64,000 nucleotides of DNA from Anadara kagoshimensis. Taxonomy: Eukaryota > Mollusca > Bivalvia > Arcoida > Arcidae. The DNA lies in NCBI GenBank assembly GCA_021292105.1, contig CM037861.1:53532920-53596919 (forward strand), in the 5' to 3' direction. The translations under genes were made by a program, and so were the position numbers. The notes beneath the pieces were generated by a model, which had not been told where the DNA came from, did no database searches, and was given only the letters and a program-made list of their open reading frames with translations. This document shows positions 23,026 through 35,300 of the stretch, piece by piece. Numbering within the stretch: the stretch's first letter is position 1; every line of letters starts with the position of its first letter.

Positions 23026-23940
23026 CAGCGGCGTACCGTGACCTGATTATATGGAGCGCCAATGGCGCGACTACGGTAGGGGGGGGGGTCCGGAAAATTT
23101 TGACATCTAATATGCTTCAAAACGGCTTTTCCTGCATTTTGAGACAGATATACAATACATTCTCGTGTAAAAATTTTAAACAAATTGGAGCTTAATAACA
23201 AATTTTATATACCCTACTGATCCTTAGGAAGGTTGGGTATCAGGACATGTTCTCTGCGTTTGTATCATAAATTTAAATGGATAAAAGTTTTTGGTTTGAT
23301 AATTTGAAAAAAAAATCAGATTTGGGCTCCGATTACAAATGATGATGCATAATTCATTGAAATCTAAATTAGTTTTTTTTAATTTTGTTTTAGTGTTTTA
23401 TTTATTGTGTGCCTGTTTCTTGCTGTTTGATTTCTTTTACTTCCATTCTTATTTTAATTTGTTCAACTTAAACAATAAAAAGAAATTTGGGATTATTTAA
23501 AAATCGTAGCCGACGGTTTCCAAATGTATATTAGTATCTATTGGTCATTCAACGTTAATTTTCCTCTTCTTCTGGGCGTTAAATTTGTCAATAACTGTTT
23601 CTACGTCGACGTCCATCTCATGATGTATGTGCATTAATGCAAGAAATGAAAGGCGATCTTCTTTCATTGTGCTCCTTAAATAAGTCTTGAGACGTTTCAG
23701 CGCACTGAAACTTCTCTCGGCAGTGGCTGTAGTAGGGGGCATGGTTACAAAAAATTTCAGGATCTTGAAGACATATATTGATAGAGATGTTTGTCGGTCC
23801 TTTCAAGACTTGAAAATTTGGAAAACACACACACACACTCTCTCTCTCTTATACTTTTTTTATTTTAAAATACCGGTAATTTTTGTGACAAATTTATGTG
23901 TACGCACTTGCGTTTTTGCGTATAGGACGTTACGCCACTG
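23026..23940 (-). mobile_element. Internally deleted hAT transposon with 5-bp target duplication
   Basis: Ends CAGCGGCGTACCGTGA and, inverted, CAGTGGCGTAACGTCC; CCGAG flanks both sides (23021-23025, 23941-23945). The minus strand 23545-23790 encodes the hAT dimerisation end: LKFFVTMPPTTATAERSFSA, then LKRLKTYLRSTMKEDRLSFL and ALMHIHHEM. The AERSFS core is diagnostic of hATC. An in-frame stop precedes it and the catalytic part is missing, so it is non-autonomous. Confidence 0.88.
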
Positions 23941-23945
23941 CCGAG

Positions 23946-24349
23946 TATTGTGTATTGGTCAAGCTACATTCATAATTTGACCTGATGTTGATGTACTGAC
24001 CACCATACTAGGAGTTCTATTTCCTTAACAAGACGGTATGACCCCGACTTGTTGACCATTAGCTCTAGATGCTGAAGCAGCAAGGGGGCTATTGCTTATC
24101 TTAGCAGCAGGAGTTAATAGATCATATCAAGCAAGAACATGTTATAAATAGGCATACTGCCGGCCTCTGATGTACAGTAGTCTAAACATCAGCAAACAAG
24201 TCCACTTATGATGTTTGATAAGTACTGCCTCCAATGTATAGTAGCCAATACACCAGTAGATAACACCACTTAATAATATTCGAGAAATGACCAATAACCC
24301 AAAATACCAAGTTTAATTACTTTCTAATTTTTGAAATTTCTATAAAGGC
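23946..24349. other. Spacer, no gene seen
   Basis: Unique-looking sequence between the hAT element and the second minisatellite block. Nothing recognisable. Confidence 0.4.
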
Positions 24350-25440
24350 ATGTATATTGTTACATGTTTGTTATATACACAAAGATGTAATACATGTATG
24401 TTATATATACACAAAGATGTAATACATGTGTGCTATATATACCAAGATTTAATACATGCATGTTATATATACACAAAGATGTAATACATGTATGTTATAT
24501 ATACACAAAGATGTAATACATGTATGTTATATATACCAAGATTTAATACATGTATGTCATATATACACAAAGATGTAATACATGTATGTTATATATACAC
24601 AAAGATGTAATACATGTATGTTATATATACCAAGATTTAATACATGTATGTTATATATACCAAGATGTAATACATGTATGTTATATATACACAAAGATGT
24701 AATACATGTATGTTATATATACCAAGATGTAATACATGTATGTTATATACCAAGATGTAATACATGTATGTTATATATACACAAAAATGTAACACATGTA
24801 TGTTATATATACCAAGATGTAATACACGTGTGTAATATTCACCAAGATGTAATGCATGTATGCTATACACACCGAAATGTAATAAATGTATGTTATATAC
24901 ACCAATCTGTTTTATGTGTGTGTAATATGCACGAAGATGTAATAAATGTATGTAGTATACACCAATCTGTAATGTACAACTAGATGTAATACACATGTGT
25001 AATATGCACCAAGATGTAATACATGTGTGCAATATGCACCAAAATGTAATACATGTGTGTAATATATACATGTGCTAAGATGAAATTTGCATTTGTAATT
25101 TATGTGTGTGTTAAATACACCAAAATGTAATACATGTGTGTAATATACATCAAAGTGTACACCAAGATGTAAAAGATGTGTGTAGTATACACCAAAGTGA
25201 ATACAAGTGTGTTATATACACCAAAGTCAGAGGCGGATCCAGAATTTTAGAAAGGGGGCGTATAATATGATAGCCGAAGGCTCTAACCTTCTAGGGGGGG
25301 GGGGGGTCCGGGGCATGCTCCCCCGGTGAATCCGCCACTGAAAGTGTAATAAATGTATGTAATATACACTAAAGTGTAATACATGTATGTAATATACACC
25401 AAAGTGTAATACATGTGTGTAATTTTTAGCAATATATGCT
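24350..25440. repeat. 30-32 bp minisatellite (related to the 62-bp array)
   Basis: Units of the type TAATACATGTATGTTATATATACACAAAGATG, regular to about 24840, then decaying. Interrupted at 25228-25340 by a hAT-like MITE. The shared TAATACATGT core ties it to 20961-22852. A last scrap survives at 29018-29058 beyond the 3.5-kb element. Confidence 0.92.
25228..25340. mobile_element. 113-bp hAT-like MITE with 5-bp target duplication
   Basis: Ends CAGAGGCGGATCC and, inverted, CAGTGGCGGATTC, flanked by AAAGT at 25223-25227 and 25341-25345. Inserted into the minisatellite. A run of 12-13 G sits in the middle. Confidence 0.82.
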
Positions 25441-25487
25441 TAGATGCCTAACACATATGTAATATAAATGAATGAAAGTCATTTTTT

Positions 25488-28400
25488 AGAAGAATCGTGC
25501 AAATGATGATACAAGCATCATTTGGTACAATTGATTTCCAAGGGCTACTGATCATATCTACCCGATTGGCCATTTGAAAATCTAAGATGGCGGCTATTTT
25601 TTAAGAGGCCGCCAAAATAGTTGCCTGAAGATGATGTATTGCTTAAAATTTTTTGTAGATGTCCAATTTATATGATCTTAGTGTGGATTACTATGTTTTC
25701 AGAGGGCAACTATTCGAATCTTACCGATTAACCAATTTAAAATTCAACATGGCGACCATTTTTCAAGATGGCCGTCATAAAAGTCGTCCTAACTGATGTC
25801 TTGCTTGGATATATTTGTAGTTGTCCAAATTGCACGATCTAAGTGTGGATTCCTATGTTTTCAATGGGCTTCTGATGCAGTCTACCAGATAGGCCAATTA
25901 AAAATCCAAGATGGCCGCCAAAATAGTCGCCTGAAGTTGATGCTTGCTTAGAAATATTTGAAGTTGGCCAATTTTGCATGAACTGAATGTGGATTCTAAT
26001 GTTTTCAAACCAGTATAACTATATTTGTCTGCTAAGACTTAAAACCTAAAACGTGATTAAAGAACTAGGAAACATAATTTTTCAATCCGTTTATGTTTAT
26101 TTAGTGAATTTAGTACGTTTGCATGACTTTGTTGGGTGACGTGGTGGGGACTATACCTAGTTTTAGCAGTCAGCACATCCATTGGATGGAGTTCTGACAC
26201 TGGTCCTCATCACAGACCCAACTTTCATCTATTACTCAAAGACCTTGCTAGTGTGCAGAATCGACCACAACTATTGAGTTGCGGGCTTAACTAGATGAGG
26301 GTGAGATTGAATACATATACCTCCAAAAGTTTCAAGTGCAATTTGATGACCGTCTTGCAGGAATGATTGCCAGGCAATATCGAGCCTTATGTTATTGTTG
26401 CTGTAAAACTCAGCATGGGGCTCAATGTCAGCCATTGATGCACAATATGTAGAAGATTAATTGGTCTGCGCCCAGTCTTTACAACATTAAACATACATCG
26501 ACAGCTACTTCAGCTCAAACGTATTTAGATATAAGTGTGTCCATTTCCCAACATCAAAACAGTATAATCAATGAACATAGGTCACTCAAATTGCAGTCAA
26601 AAATGAAGGTTAAAATGTTCCATAGCTTCTAGTAGCATACATGAGTACCTATATTCTACATGCCTACGTCACAAAAACTCAATCTTCTTTACTCAAATCA
26701 CATTTGACAGACTTATTGTCAGTTTTTAGAATTGTGACTGATGCAATCAGCATCACATGGTTAGTCAATCATTCAACACAGAAAGGACCTGACCATTTGA
26801 AGTAAAAACATCGACAATAATGCTTATGTGGCAAGACCAGGTACACCTGTTGCACCGATGAGGCATTTTAATGCTAAGGTCTGTGATATAGTGTTTTCTT
26901 ACCTACAGCAGGTACCTGTCATTGTTGATCATCAACAGTTGCATGCTGGAAAAGCAAATACAATGAAAGTGGCCAGAATATTGAGAAGTTTGTTCTCATG
27001 TTTGGCGGAATTCATGCGTACATTCGCTTATTAGAAGGAGGATTCTTCTTGTAATGGGAGCATTTTCAGAACTGGTGTCTTGCTTCATTTGAAATATGAA
27101 TTCCACTATGCCCGGGTAGATACTTTTTCATCTCCGCGATATGTCACTCTAGCAAAAACATTTAGATGTGATTTGAAATTAGTCGCCAACTGGCTTGATA
27201 ATAGGCTTTCCCTGGTGTCTGGAACAGCAGCCCAGAAACTTTTGTTTGATAAATAGACAAAACCATTGCAGTAATTCAGGAAATAGGTAATCCGTTCCAA
27301 GATAAATCAGCAGACATGATGATATTGGATACAAAGAACATTGCAAGAAATGGTAGCTGCAGATCACAGGTGAGACAAAGAACAGTTTCTATCATATAAA
27401 GGCTTGAGGATCGAGCTGAAAATATTTTCGACCATCAAATCAAGAAAACCAATTATTCAGATCATTCTTCAAACAAGAGCAGGCAGAATTTCTAAGAAGA
27501 AACAACTTAAAGTCGACTATCAGTAACCCTTGCAATTGTTCATCTAATGGCATAACAAAAAGGATTAGTTGCTTCACAATATCCATCATATACTTGACCA
27601 CACTCATTATTTTACTTTACAAAAGCCATATTGCACTTGGCAAGCTTTATCATGCAGTTGGCAGTAATTAACATGTTCTTGACACTACCATCATTTACCT
27701 AGCAATACCTATCATGTACTTGGCAATTATCATCATGTACTTGACATGAACATTATTTATTTGACAATATTCATCTTGCACTTCACAATATCCATCATGT
27801 AGTTGACAAAATTATTAAAACTTTCACCTCATCTCAACCAGCATCCAACATTGATTTGTGTTTTGACATGCAGAGAATGGAAAAGTTCTTTGTTCTCATG
27901 TCAGAACAGATCAGCAAAGCAACTGACGAAGCAACACTAGACCGGTTTTTTCAGTTTCTGGATGCACCCGTTGTACAACTGAATTCCACAAGCAGACAGC
28001 CATAAGAGAACATACAAAACATGCAACATACTAGGTTGAGATAATCTAAGTCCAGGCAACTGACTGTAATGCAATTATTACTAGTCCAGGTGAATGGGAG
28101 CGGACACAGAAAGAAGAGTTATTGCACTGGACAGCACTACCACCGGTTGCAACGCTCTGCAGCTGCATACGGAACAGTAGCAGATCAAGGAAAAGCAGTA
28201 TTGTATGCATTGCTTTTAAAATGTATAAGCCGGGGCGAGGAGAGGAAAAACAGACAACTCAATGACAAATATGTCTCAGAGTGCTTTATAAACATGAACA
28301 TATAGTTCAGCAGGTCTGAAAACAATGGAAACTACACTTACTTCATGATAATTGGAGAACTAAAATTATTTCTAAGCAAACAAATTTGGGCGACTATGTT

Positions 28401-28995
28401 GCCGACCATCTTGAAAAATGACCGCCATCTTGAATTTTTAATTGGTCAATCGGGTAGACTTGATTAGTAACCCTCTCAAAACATAGATCATAAAACAATT
28501 AGACACTTCCAAATATTACTAAGCAAAACACTTCAGGCAACTTTTTGGCGACCATTTTAAAAATGGTCGCCATCTTGGATTTTTATTAAATAATCGAGCA
28601 GATTTGATCTGTAGTCTTTTGAACACAAAAGAATCTACACTTAGATCATGAAAATTAGACAACTAAAATATTTCTGAACAAAATACTTCAAGCGACTATT
28701 TTGGCGGCCATCTTGAAAAATGATCGCCATTTTGGATTTTTAATTAACCAGTCGGATATATTTGACCAGTAGCACTCAGAAAACATGGGAATCCACACTA
28801 AGATCATATAAATTGGACTACTACAAATATTTCTAAGCAAAACATCATCTTAAGGCAACTACTTTGGCGGCCATCTTAAAAAAATGGCCGCAATCTTGGA
28901 TTTTCAAATGGCCAATCTGATAGATTTGATCAGTAGCCTTTGGAGATCAATTGTGCCAAATTTGATGCTTGTATCATCATTTGCACGATTTTTCT
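25488..28995. mobile_element. 3.5-kb element with 0.5-0.6 kb subrepeated inverted ends
   Basis: Left arm 25488 to about 26000 and right arm about 28370 to 28995 are inverted copies (edge core AATCGTGCAAATGATGATAC). Each arm is itself 3 to 4 tandem units of about 155-165 bp holding AAGATGGCGGC/GCCGCC pairs. The interior (26000-28370) has only frames under 80 codons and no transposase I can name. The flanks GTCATTTTTT and GTTATTTGCT are similar but not a clear target duplication. A MULE-like origin is a guess. Confidence 0.8.
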
Positions 28996-29090
28996 GTTAT
29001 TTGCTTAGCTACTTGTTTAAAAACACGAAGATGTAATACAACTGTGTAGTATGCAGGGTTTGTAATACAGTTTTGTGCTTTGGCTTTCAG

Positions 29091-29254
29091 ATGAAGGAAT
29101 CAATTCTCCCTCCGAGATAAGAACATACAGCAGAGGATTTCTACTACAATTACAGTTCACACCATTTACCATAAGAAAACCTGTATTTACTACAGAAGAA
29201 CCTGGTATTGTCTTTGATGAATTAATTCATGATCCTGAGCAGGAATACCACAAA
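29091..29254 (+). other. Exon with eIF4G-like eIF4E-binding segment
   Basis: The reading with 54 full codons contains YSRGFLLQLQFTPFTIRKP, which parallels the eIF4G cap-binding-partner segment (YDREFLLGFQF...QKP in human, from memory) and holds the canonical Y-x4-L-hydrophobic core YSRGFLL. Acceptor TTGGCTTTCAG, donor AAA/GTATGC; phase 0 out, matching 30177. It could be the N-terminal part of the ZNFX1-like gene or a stray exon of an eIF4G relative. The phases favour the first. Confidence 0.65.
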
Positions 29255-29263
29255 GTATGCTAT

Positions 29264-29342
<79 letters not shown>

Positions 29343-32300
29343 ACCGAACATACTTCTTAAATGGTGAATAATCTTTGAATATTATCGTTTACAAACAATT
29401 ATATAGTATCTTACTGTAAGAATTTTATCTTATACATCTAAAAGAGGAAAGGGACACCGTAAAAAATATACTTCCTCACCGAGTGACAAGCAAGTCTGGG
29501 GGTTGAACCTTCAGACTTTCATAAGACGAACTGTCTACCACAAGGCTTAAAGATCCAGAACAGAAAGTTTGGGAATATAAATCATTCTGTAATATCTGCA
29601 TTGGACACCAAGCCAAGCTAAGCTCCACTTCAGTGGTCTCGGATGGCTCGATGGTATTTACGGATCAAAGGATCTCTCAAATCATCGTTTTGAATCTCAC
29701 TCTGGATAGTATTAGAAAGTTTGTAAATTCGCTTGCCGAAAGTCGGTGGTTTTTTCACGCGAATCCTTCACTATTCCGGAACGGATCGTCTAATTGCACA
29801 TTTTACATTATTTTCTTCTAACTGAATAAGGAGGTTTAATGAAACATATTTTGCTGCTCAGTTACATTATTTTATAAATTTGGTTTTTTACAATCTACAA
29901 AATAAAAAGTAATTTTTCTTTGTGATTGAAATCATGTCAACTAGCCGTTATGTATCAGGAGATCGCATCAGGCAGGTCATATACCTTTTAAAAAGATACA
30001 TTCGAATTCTCACATACAATTTTTAAATGTAGCGAATGATACATAAAAATGTACATGTATATAACTGGTTCATTGGTTCTTCTTCCTTTTCAGTAGATTT
30101 TATTAAAAGATATTTCCTACAATTTATATTTATTCTTTTCACGATATGCAAAATTAGTATCTTTACTTTCATAAAGCTATCAAGAACAAAGGAACTTTCT
30201 GACGACGATGATGACGTAGATATAATGGATACCACAGATCATTCCAGGGCAGAAAATTGGCCCAGCAGAAACAGGTATAGGTATCTTACACTTGCTTCTG
30301 AAAGGAAAGACAACATATGACTGGTAACAAATTCTCATCCATAGTATTTCACTGTAAACATGTAAGATTCCATGACAAAAATGTCATGTATCTCCAAATG
30401 ACTGGTAAAACAACGGTAGTTCAGTTGGTAGGGTGCTCGCTTCGTATGTGGGAGGTCGTGGGTTCGTAACCCGGTTGGGGGATGACTAAGTCTTGAAAAA
30501 AGGTAGTGACAGACTGTTCTTTCGCCAAGCACTCGGCAGTTAGAAATGAAAGACACGGGACCCGTCTTAAGAGACCTTAAAGCCGATGCCCCTATCACGA
30601 CAGGCTTAGCACATGAAAGAACCCTCCCTGCACATTCACCTGAGCGCACTACAAAGGTAAAAATTCTGCCGCTTTTACCTAGAGCTAGTGACATCTCTAT
30701 ATATGGAAATTTCTTGACTAGGACGTAAAATCGCATTCAACCAATCAATCAATCCAACTTACTGGCACCACATATATACAGATGGTATTTTACGGCAAAC
30801 AAAGATATCGGACATGGATTAGTATATTTGTTTTTGATCTTACACGTGTTTACATAAGTACAGACAAGGAGTACATGTGTAATAGAGAGTTTGTTCTGCC
30901 AGTGAAATAGTTCTAAAAGATAGCTTTCCCTAGTGATTTAGGTACAGACGAAATGAAGCGTCTAGTGATTTTTGCACCGTCTTCTTACTTGGTTCATAGG
31001 CGCTAGGGATGTCATGTTGTCTGGAACTTTTTTATGTCGGAACAAATCCAAAATACTGGCTCAAAAACCCTAGCTTGTTAGTTTACTGTAAACTTAAACT
31101 ACATCTATCGCCAACTGACTGGTACCTCTTACGTGTTAGTTTATTGTAAACAAAGATTTATTGTATTCCCAAGTGTTTGTATTTCCAGCTGTTTGATTAT
31201 ACACAACTGTATTGTGATCAATAAATTCACCACTTTAGAATTTCTTTTGCAAATAAAGTTAATTCTATCATAAATGGCGTTGAACCGATTGAGGTTTCTT
31301 GTATATGTATATTTAACTGTATATCTTACATAATTATTTTAGAGGTAGAAGGCCAAGAGGACATAGAGGAGGTTTTGGTAGGGGGTCAGAAACTGCCAAT
31401 GGAAATGGTCAACCTATGTTTAGGATCCCGATATATGAAGATGGTAAAGAAATATCCAGAGAGACACCGAGTAATGATCGACCACCAAGGGGAAGAGGAG
31501 GACGAGGACGAGGTAGAAATATAAACTCATCCGAGAGAGGCAGACATCAACGTCATAGGTCAAACAGTAGACAACGCAGAGAAGTCAGGATTCTCAAGAC
31601 AATGTAAACTATGTTGCAAATCACAGAAGAAACTCCTCGGCTAATATACACGGAACGACAGAATCAGAGAATGTACCGGGTTCTGATAAAGAAAAGAAAA
31701 GACGTGGTCGAATATTTGGATATAAATTGCTTAAAGAATTGTCAGAGTCTGATCTTAGTCCAGATCTGTTAGCTTATGAACTTCTTGACACTAGAGGTGG
31801 ATTTGAAGAATTATTAAGCAAAGACGAAATGAATGTTGATTGGATGATATATCTCCTGCAAATTCTCGCGCGCATTATTGGAACTCAGCAAAAACAAACA
31901 TTGCTTGATCTATTAAACTTCCTCTGGTCGAAGAGATTTATTCAGTCTCAGTTGATTCCGTTGTTAAATAAAATATCAATGGACGTCATACAAATTACAG
32001 ATATTTCAACCTTTGTGCATAATGTTTTTACTCTTTGTAAGACTGCACTGGAAAGACTTCCTGAAGAATATTTACATCCATGTAATTTAGTTCTCATTTT
32101 GTTGAAACCTATTGTTCAGAGAAACCCAAATGGTGATCAGACAACAGAATACACAATATCAGAAGATATCCAAGAACTGGATTTACTTTTGCAAGCAGTT
32201 CGGTCTGGAGAAGAGGAAAGAAAAAAGGCGATAGAAAATGAGGCAGCAAAAAGAGGACAAAAACATCTAGAATGTGAGGATATGCCGCCGCCAGACGATT

Positions 32301-35300
32301 TTAGAGAATTGGCCATTTTACCAGCATTGAACGACCTGGATTTCAACCAACGGCCTTTTCTTCGTGTAAACAAGATTGAGGGGAGCTATGATGATTTAGA
32401 TCACTATCTTGATGTACAGTTTCGATTGTTACGCGAGGATTATGTCCAACCTCTCAGAAAAGGTATACTCCAGTATCGTACAGAGAAAGAACAGGGGAAA
32501 CTTAAAAGACTTCAGGATATCAGATTGTATGAAAAAGTCCACATAGTCCGGTCAGCTTGTTCTAATGACGGAGTTCTTCATGTTTTGCAGTTTGATGTGT
32601 CAAAGATGACCAAGGTTAGATGGGAATCATCTAAGCGTCTATTATATGGTTCGCTAGTATGTCTTTCACCAGACGATTTTGAAACAATATATTTCGCCAC
32701 CGTTACAAATAGAGATACAAAGGAATTAGCTAACGGATTCATACAAGTAAGATTTGAACAAAATTTAGATGAAGTGAGACAGATTGGACCCTCTGAGAGC
32801 TTTATCATGGCAGAAACAACTGCATATTTCGAGGCATATAGACATACACTGAGAGGATTGCAACAAATAGACGCCTCTATGCCATTCCAAAGCTACATTG
32901 TAAAATGTCAGTCAACGATGAAACCTCCAAAATATCTTCTGCAACATGGAAAGGTGATTCAGTATGATTTTGAACCGTTAGTAAAGTCTGGACAGAAAGA
33001 GTTGAACTATCCAGTTATTAATACCAGGACTTGGCCAACAGCAAGAGAAATGAACCTAGACGGATCTCAATACAGGGCGTTACAGTTAGCTATAACGAAA
33101 GAGCTTGCCATCATACAAGGTCCACCAGGAACCGGAAAGACTCATATTGGTTTAAAAATTGCTGAGCTATTACTACACAATACTTCTGTATGGAACGAAA
33201 GCAAAGAATTAAATCCCATTTTAATTGTTTGTTATACAAATCATGCCCTGGATCAGTTTCTGGAAGGCATACTAGAGTTTTGTACTAGTGTCGTTAGGAT
33301 TGGTGGAAGATGTAACAGTGAGAAACTGGAACCGTACAAACTAAACAAGATCCGGATGTCGGCACGTCGCTCGCAATCTAAATCGATAACTTTAACAATC
33401 CAAAAACGAAAATCCGACTGCAGAAGGCAAATGTCGAAAGAGAGAGACAAAATTGAAGACACAAACACCAAATTATACACCACACGATTAGGCATTATGC
33501 ACGAATCCATTCTAAAAAAATATATACAAACAGGCCATTTCCAATCGCTGTGTTCTGGTCCTAATGGCGAAAAACGCATCATACAATGGCTAGGTATAGA
33601 CACAAGTTCCAAAATAGGTTTATCTGAACTTAATGATATAACAGCAACTGATCCGTTATTGTCTACTTGGAAACAAACCATTCTGAATTATGACAATAAA
33701 ATGGAATTGAAAGAAGCCCTAGAAGTTCTCAAGATCGACAATATATGGGAATTGTCGTTAGAAAATAGAGTTCGGTTGTACAAATACCTGACAACCTTAG
33801 TGAGAAGAAGATTGGAAAACAACATTCTTGAAGTAAGAAATAGGAAGCGCAGATATGAATTTAATCCTGCCAACATACAACAAGAGGTTGAAACATGGGA
33901 TAGAAATTTGGAATATATTGAAAGCAACATATTAAACGAAGACCAACTTTTAACATACCTACCCGACAATTTCAAACTACTTGTGATGAAAATGAAAAGC
34001 CAGAAACCACAGGCACTATTCATCAGAAAAAACCAAACAGTCACTGAACAATGGTTATGTTTAGATGGAACTGAAGAAAGTAGACAAACCATTAGAAAAA
34101 CAATGAAATCTTTAGATGATGAAGACGAATTTATAGATGTCGAAGAAGAGGCAACCATGGTTGAACAGGAACGTAAAATTGAGGACGATGATGACTTCCA
34201 AGAAAACGAAGGAAGAATCAAAATAACATCTCATGTTGAGTTTGACGATCTGGCAATGGTGGCCTTTAAGACCACTACCAATGGCACTGATGAGGAAGAA
34301 GGAGATTGGATAACGGTGAAATCCAAAGAGAAACAGAAAAAGCTGATCCGAAAGATATTGTTCGGAAAGGGTACTTTTTCAGATGATGAAATATCAAAAA
34401 TTGAAAATATCTGGGAACTGTCATTCGACGAGAAAGCCAAATTATACAGATCATGGTTATCGAAATATCAAATCGAGTTGAAGAAATCAATAGAGAGTGT
34501 GAGCGTCGGTTTATAGAAGTAAGTCAAAGTTACAGAGAAGCAATGGATATGGAAGATGCCGAATTGATTCGAAACACCAAAGTAGTTGCGATGACAACAA
34601 CAGGTGCTGCAAAATTTAGAGTAATATTACAGACTATCAAACCCAGAATCATCATTGTTGAAGAAGCTGCGGAAGTCCTAGAATCGCATATTGTTACAGC
34701 TCTTAATGAAACTGTCAACATTTGATTTTGATAGGTGATCACAAACAACTTAGACCATCTCCTACAGTCTATCAACTTGCAACAAAGTATAAGCTTGAAA
34801 TATCTTTGTTTGAAAGAATGATCAATAATGAAATCAACTACGAGACTCTCGAACTTCAACACAGAATGCGACCAGAGATATCAGTGTTAATGCAACACAT
34901 TTATCCGGAGCTGAAAGATCACACGTCAGTTTTACGAAGGCCTAACATCCTTGGGTTGGATGATAATATCTTCTTCATAACACATAAGCAAGAGAACATC
35001 ACAGCGAGGAAACAAGAAGTCGCTCGAATATTTTGAAGCTAAATTTGCTGTTGAATTATGTAGATATTTTATGAACCAAGGGTATGTTCCACAACAGATT
35101 ACTATTCTAGCGGCATACAGCGGACAAATCTTTGAACTTAGAAAACTTATGCCAAAAACCACTTTTAATGGAGTACGGGTACTGCTGTCGACAATTTTCA
35201 GGGCGAAGAAAATGACATTATCATTCTATCTTTGGTTAGAAGCAATGAAGATAATTCTATTGGGTTTTTGAGCATTGACAATAGAGTTTGTGTGGCATTA

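Noticed and set aside
24582-25071. 133- and 144-codon frames on opposite strands
   Set aside because: Translations of the 30-32 bp minisatellite.
20961-25440. CRISPR-like regular repeats
   Set aside because: The units are contiguous with no unique spacers, no cas genes are present, and the genome is animal.
26000-28370. A transposase inside the 3.5-kb element
   Set aside because: Frames are under 80 codons and I could match none to a known transposase core; reported as unknown interior only.
30416-30482. A functional tRNA gene
   Set aside because: Boxes A and B are good, but the cloverleaf is imperfect and the sequence continues into a SINE body with an ATCA-type tail.
32137-34490. Several minus-strand frames of 70 to 177 codons opposite the helicase
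   Set aside because: Shadows of the ZNFX1-like coding strand, Ser/Phe-rich as expected from reverse reading of Glu/Lys codons.
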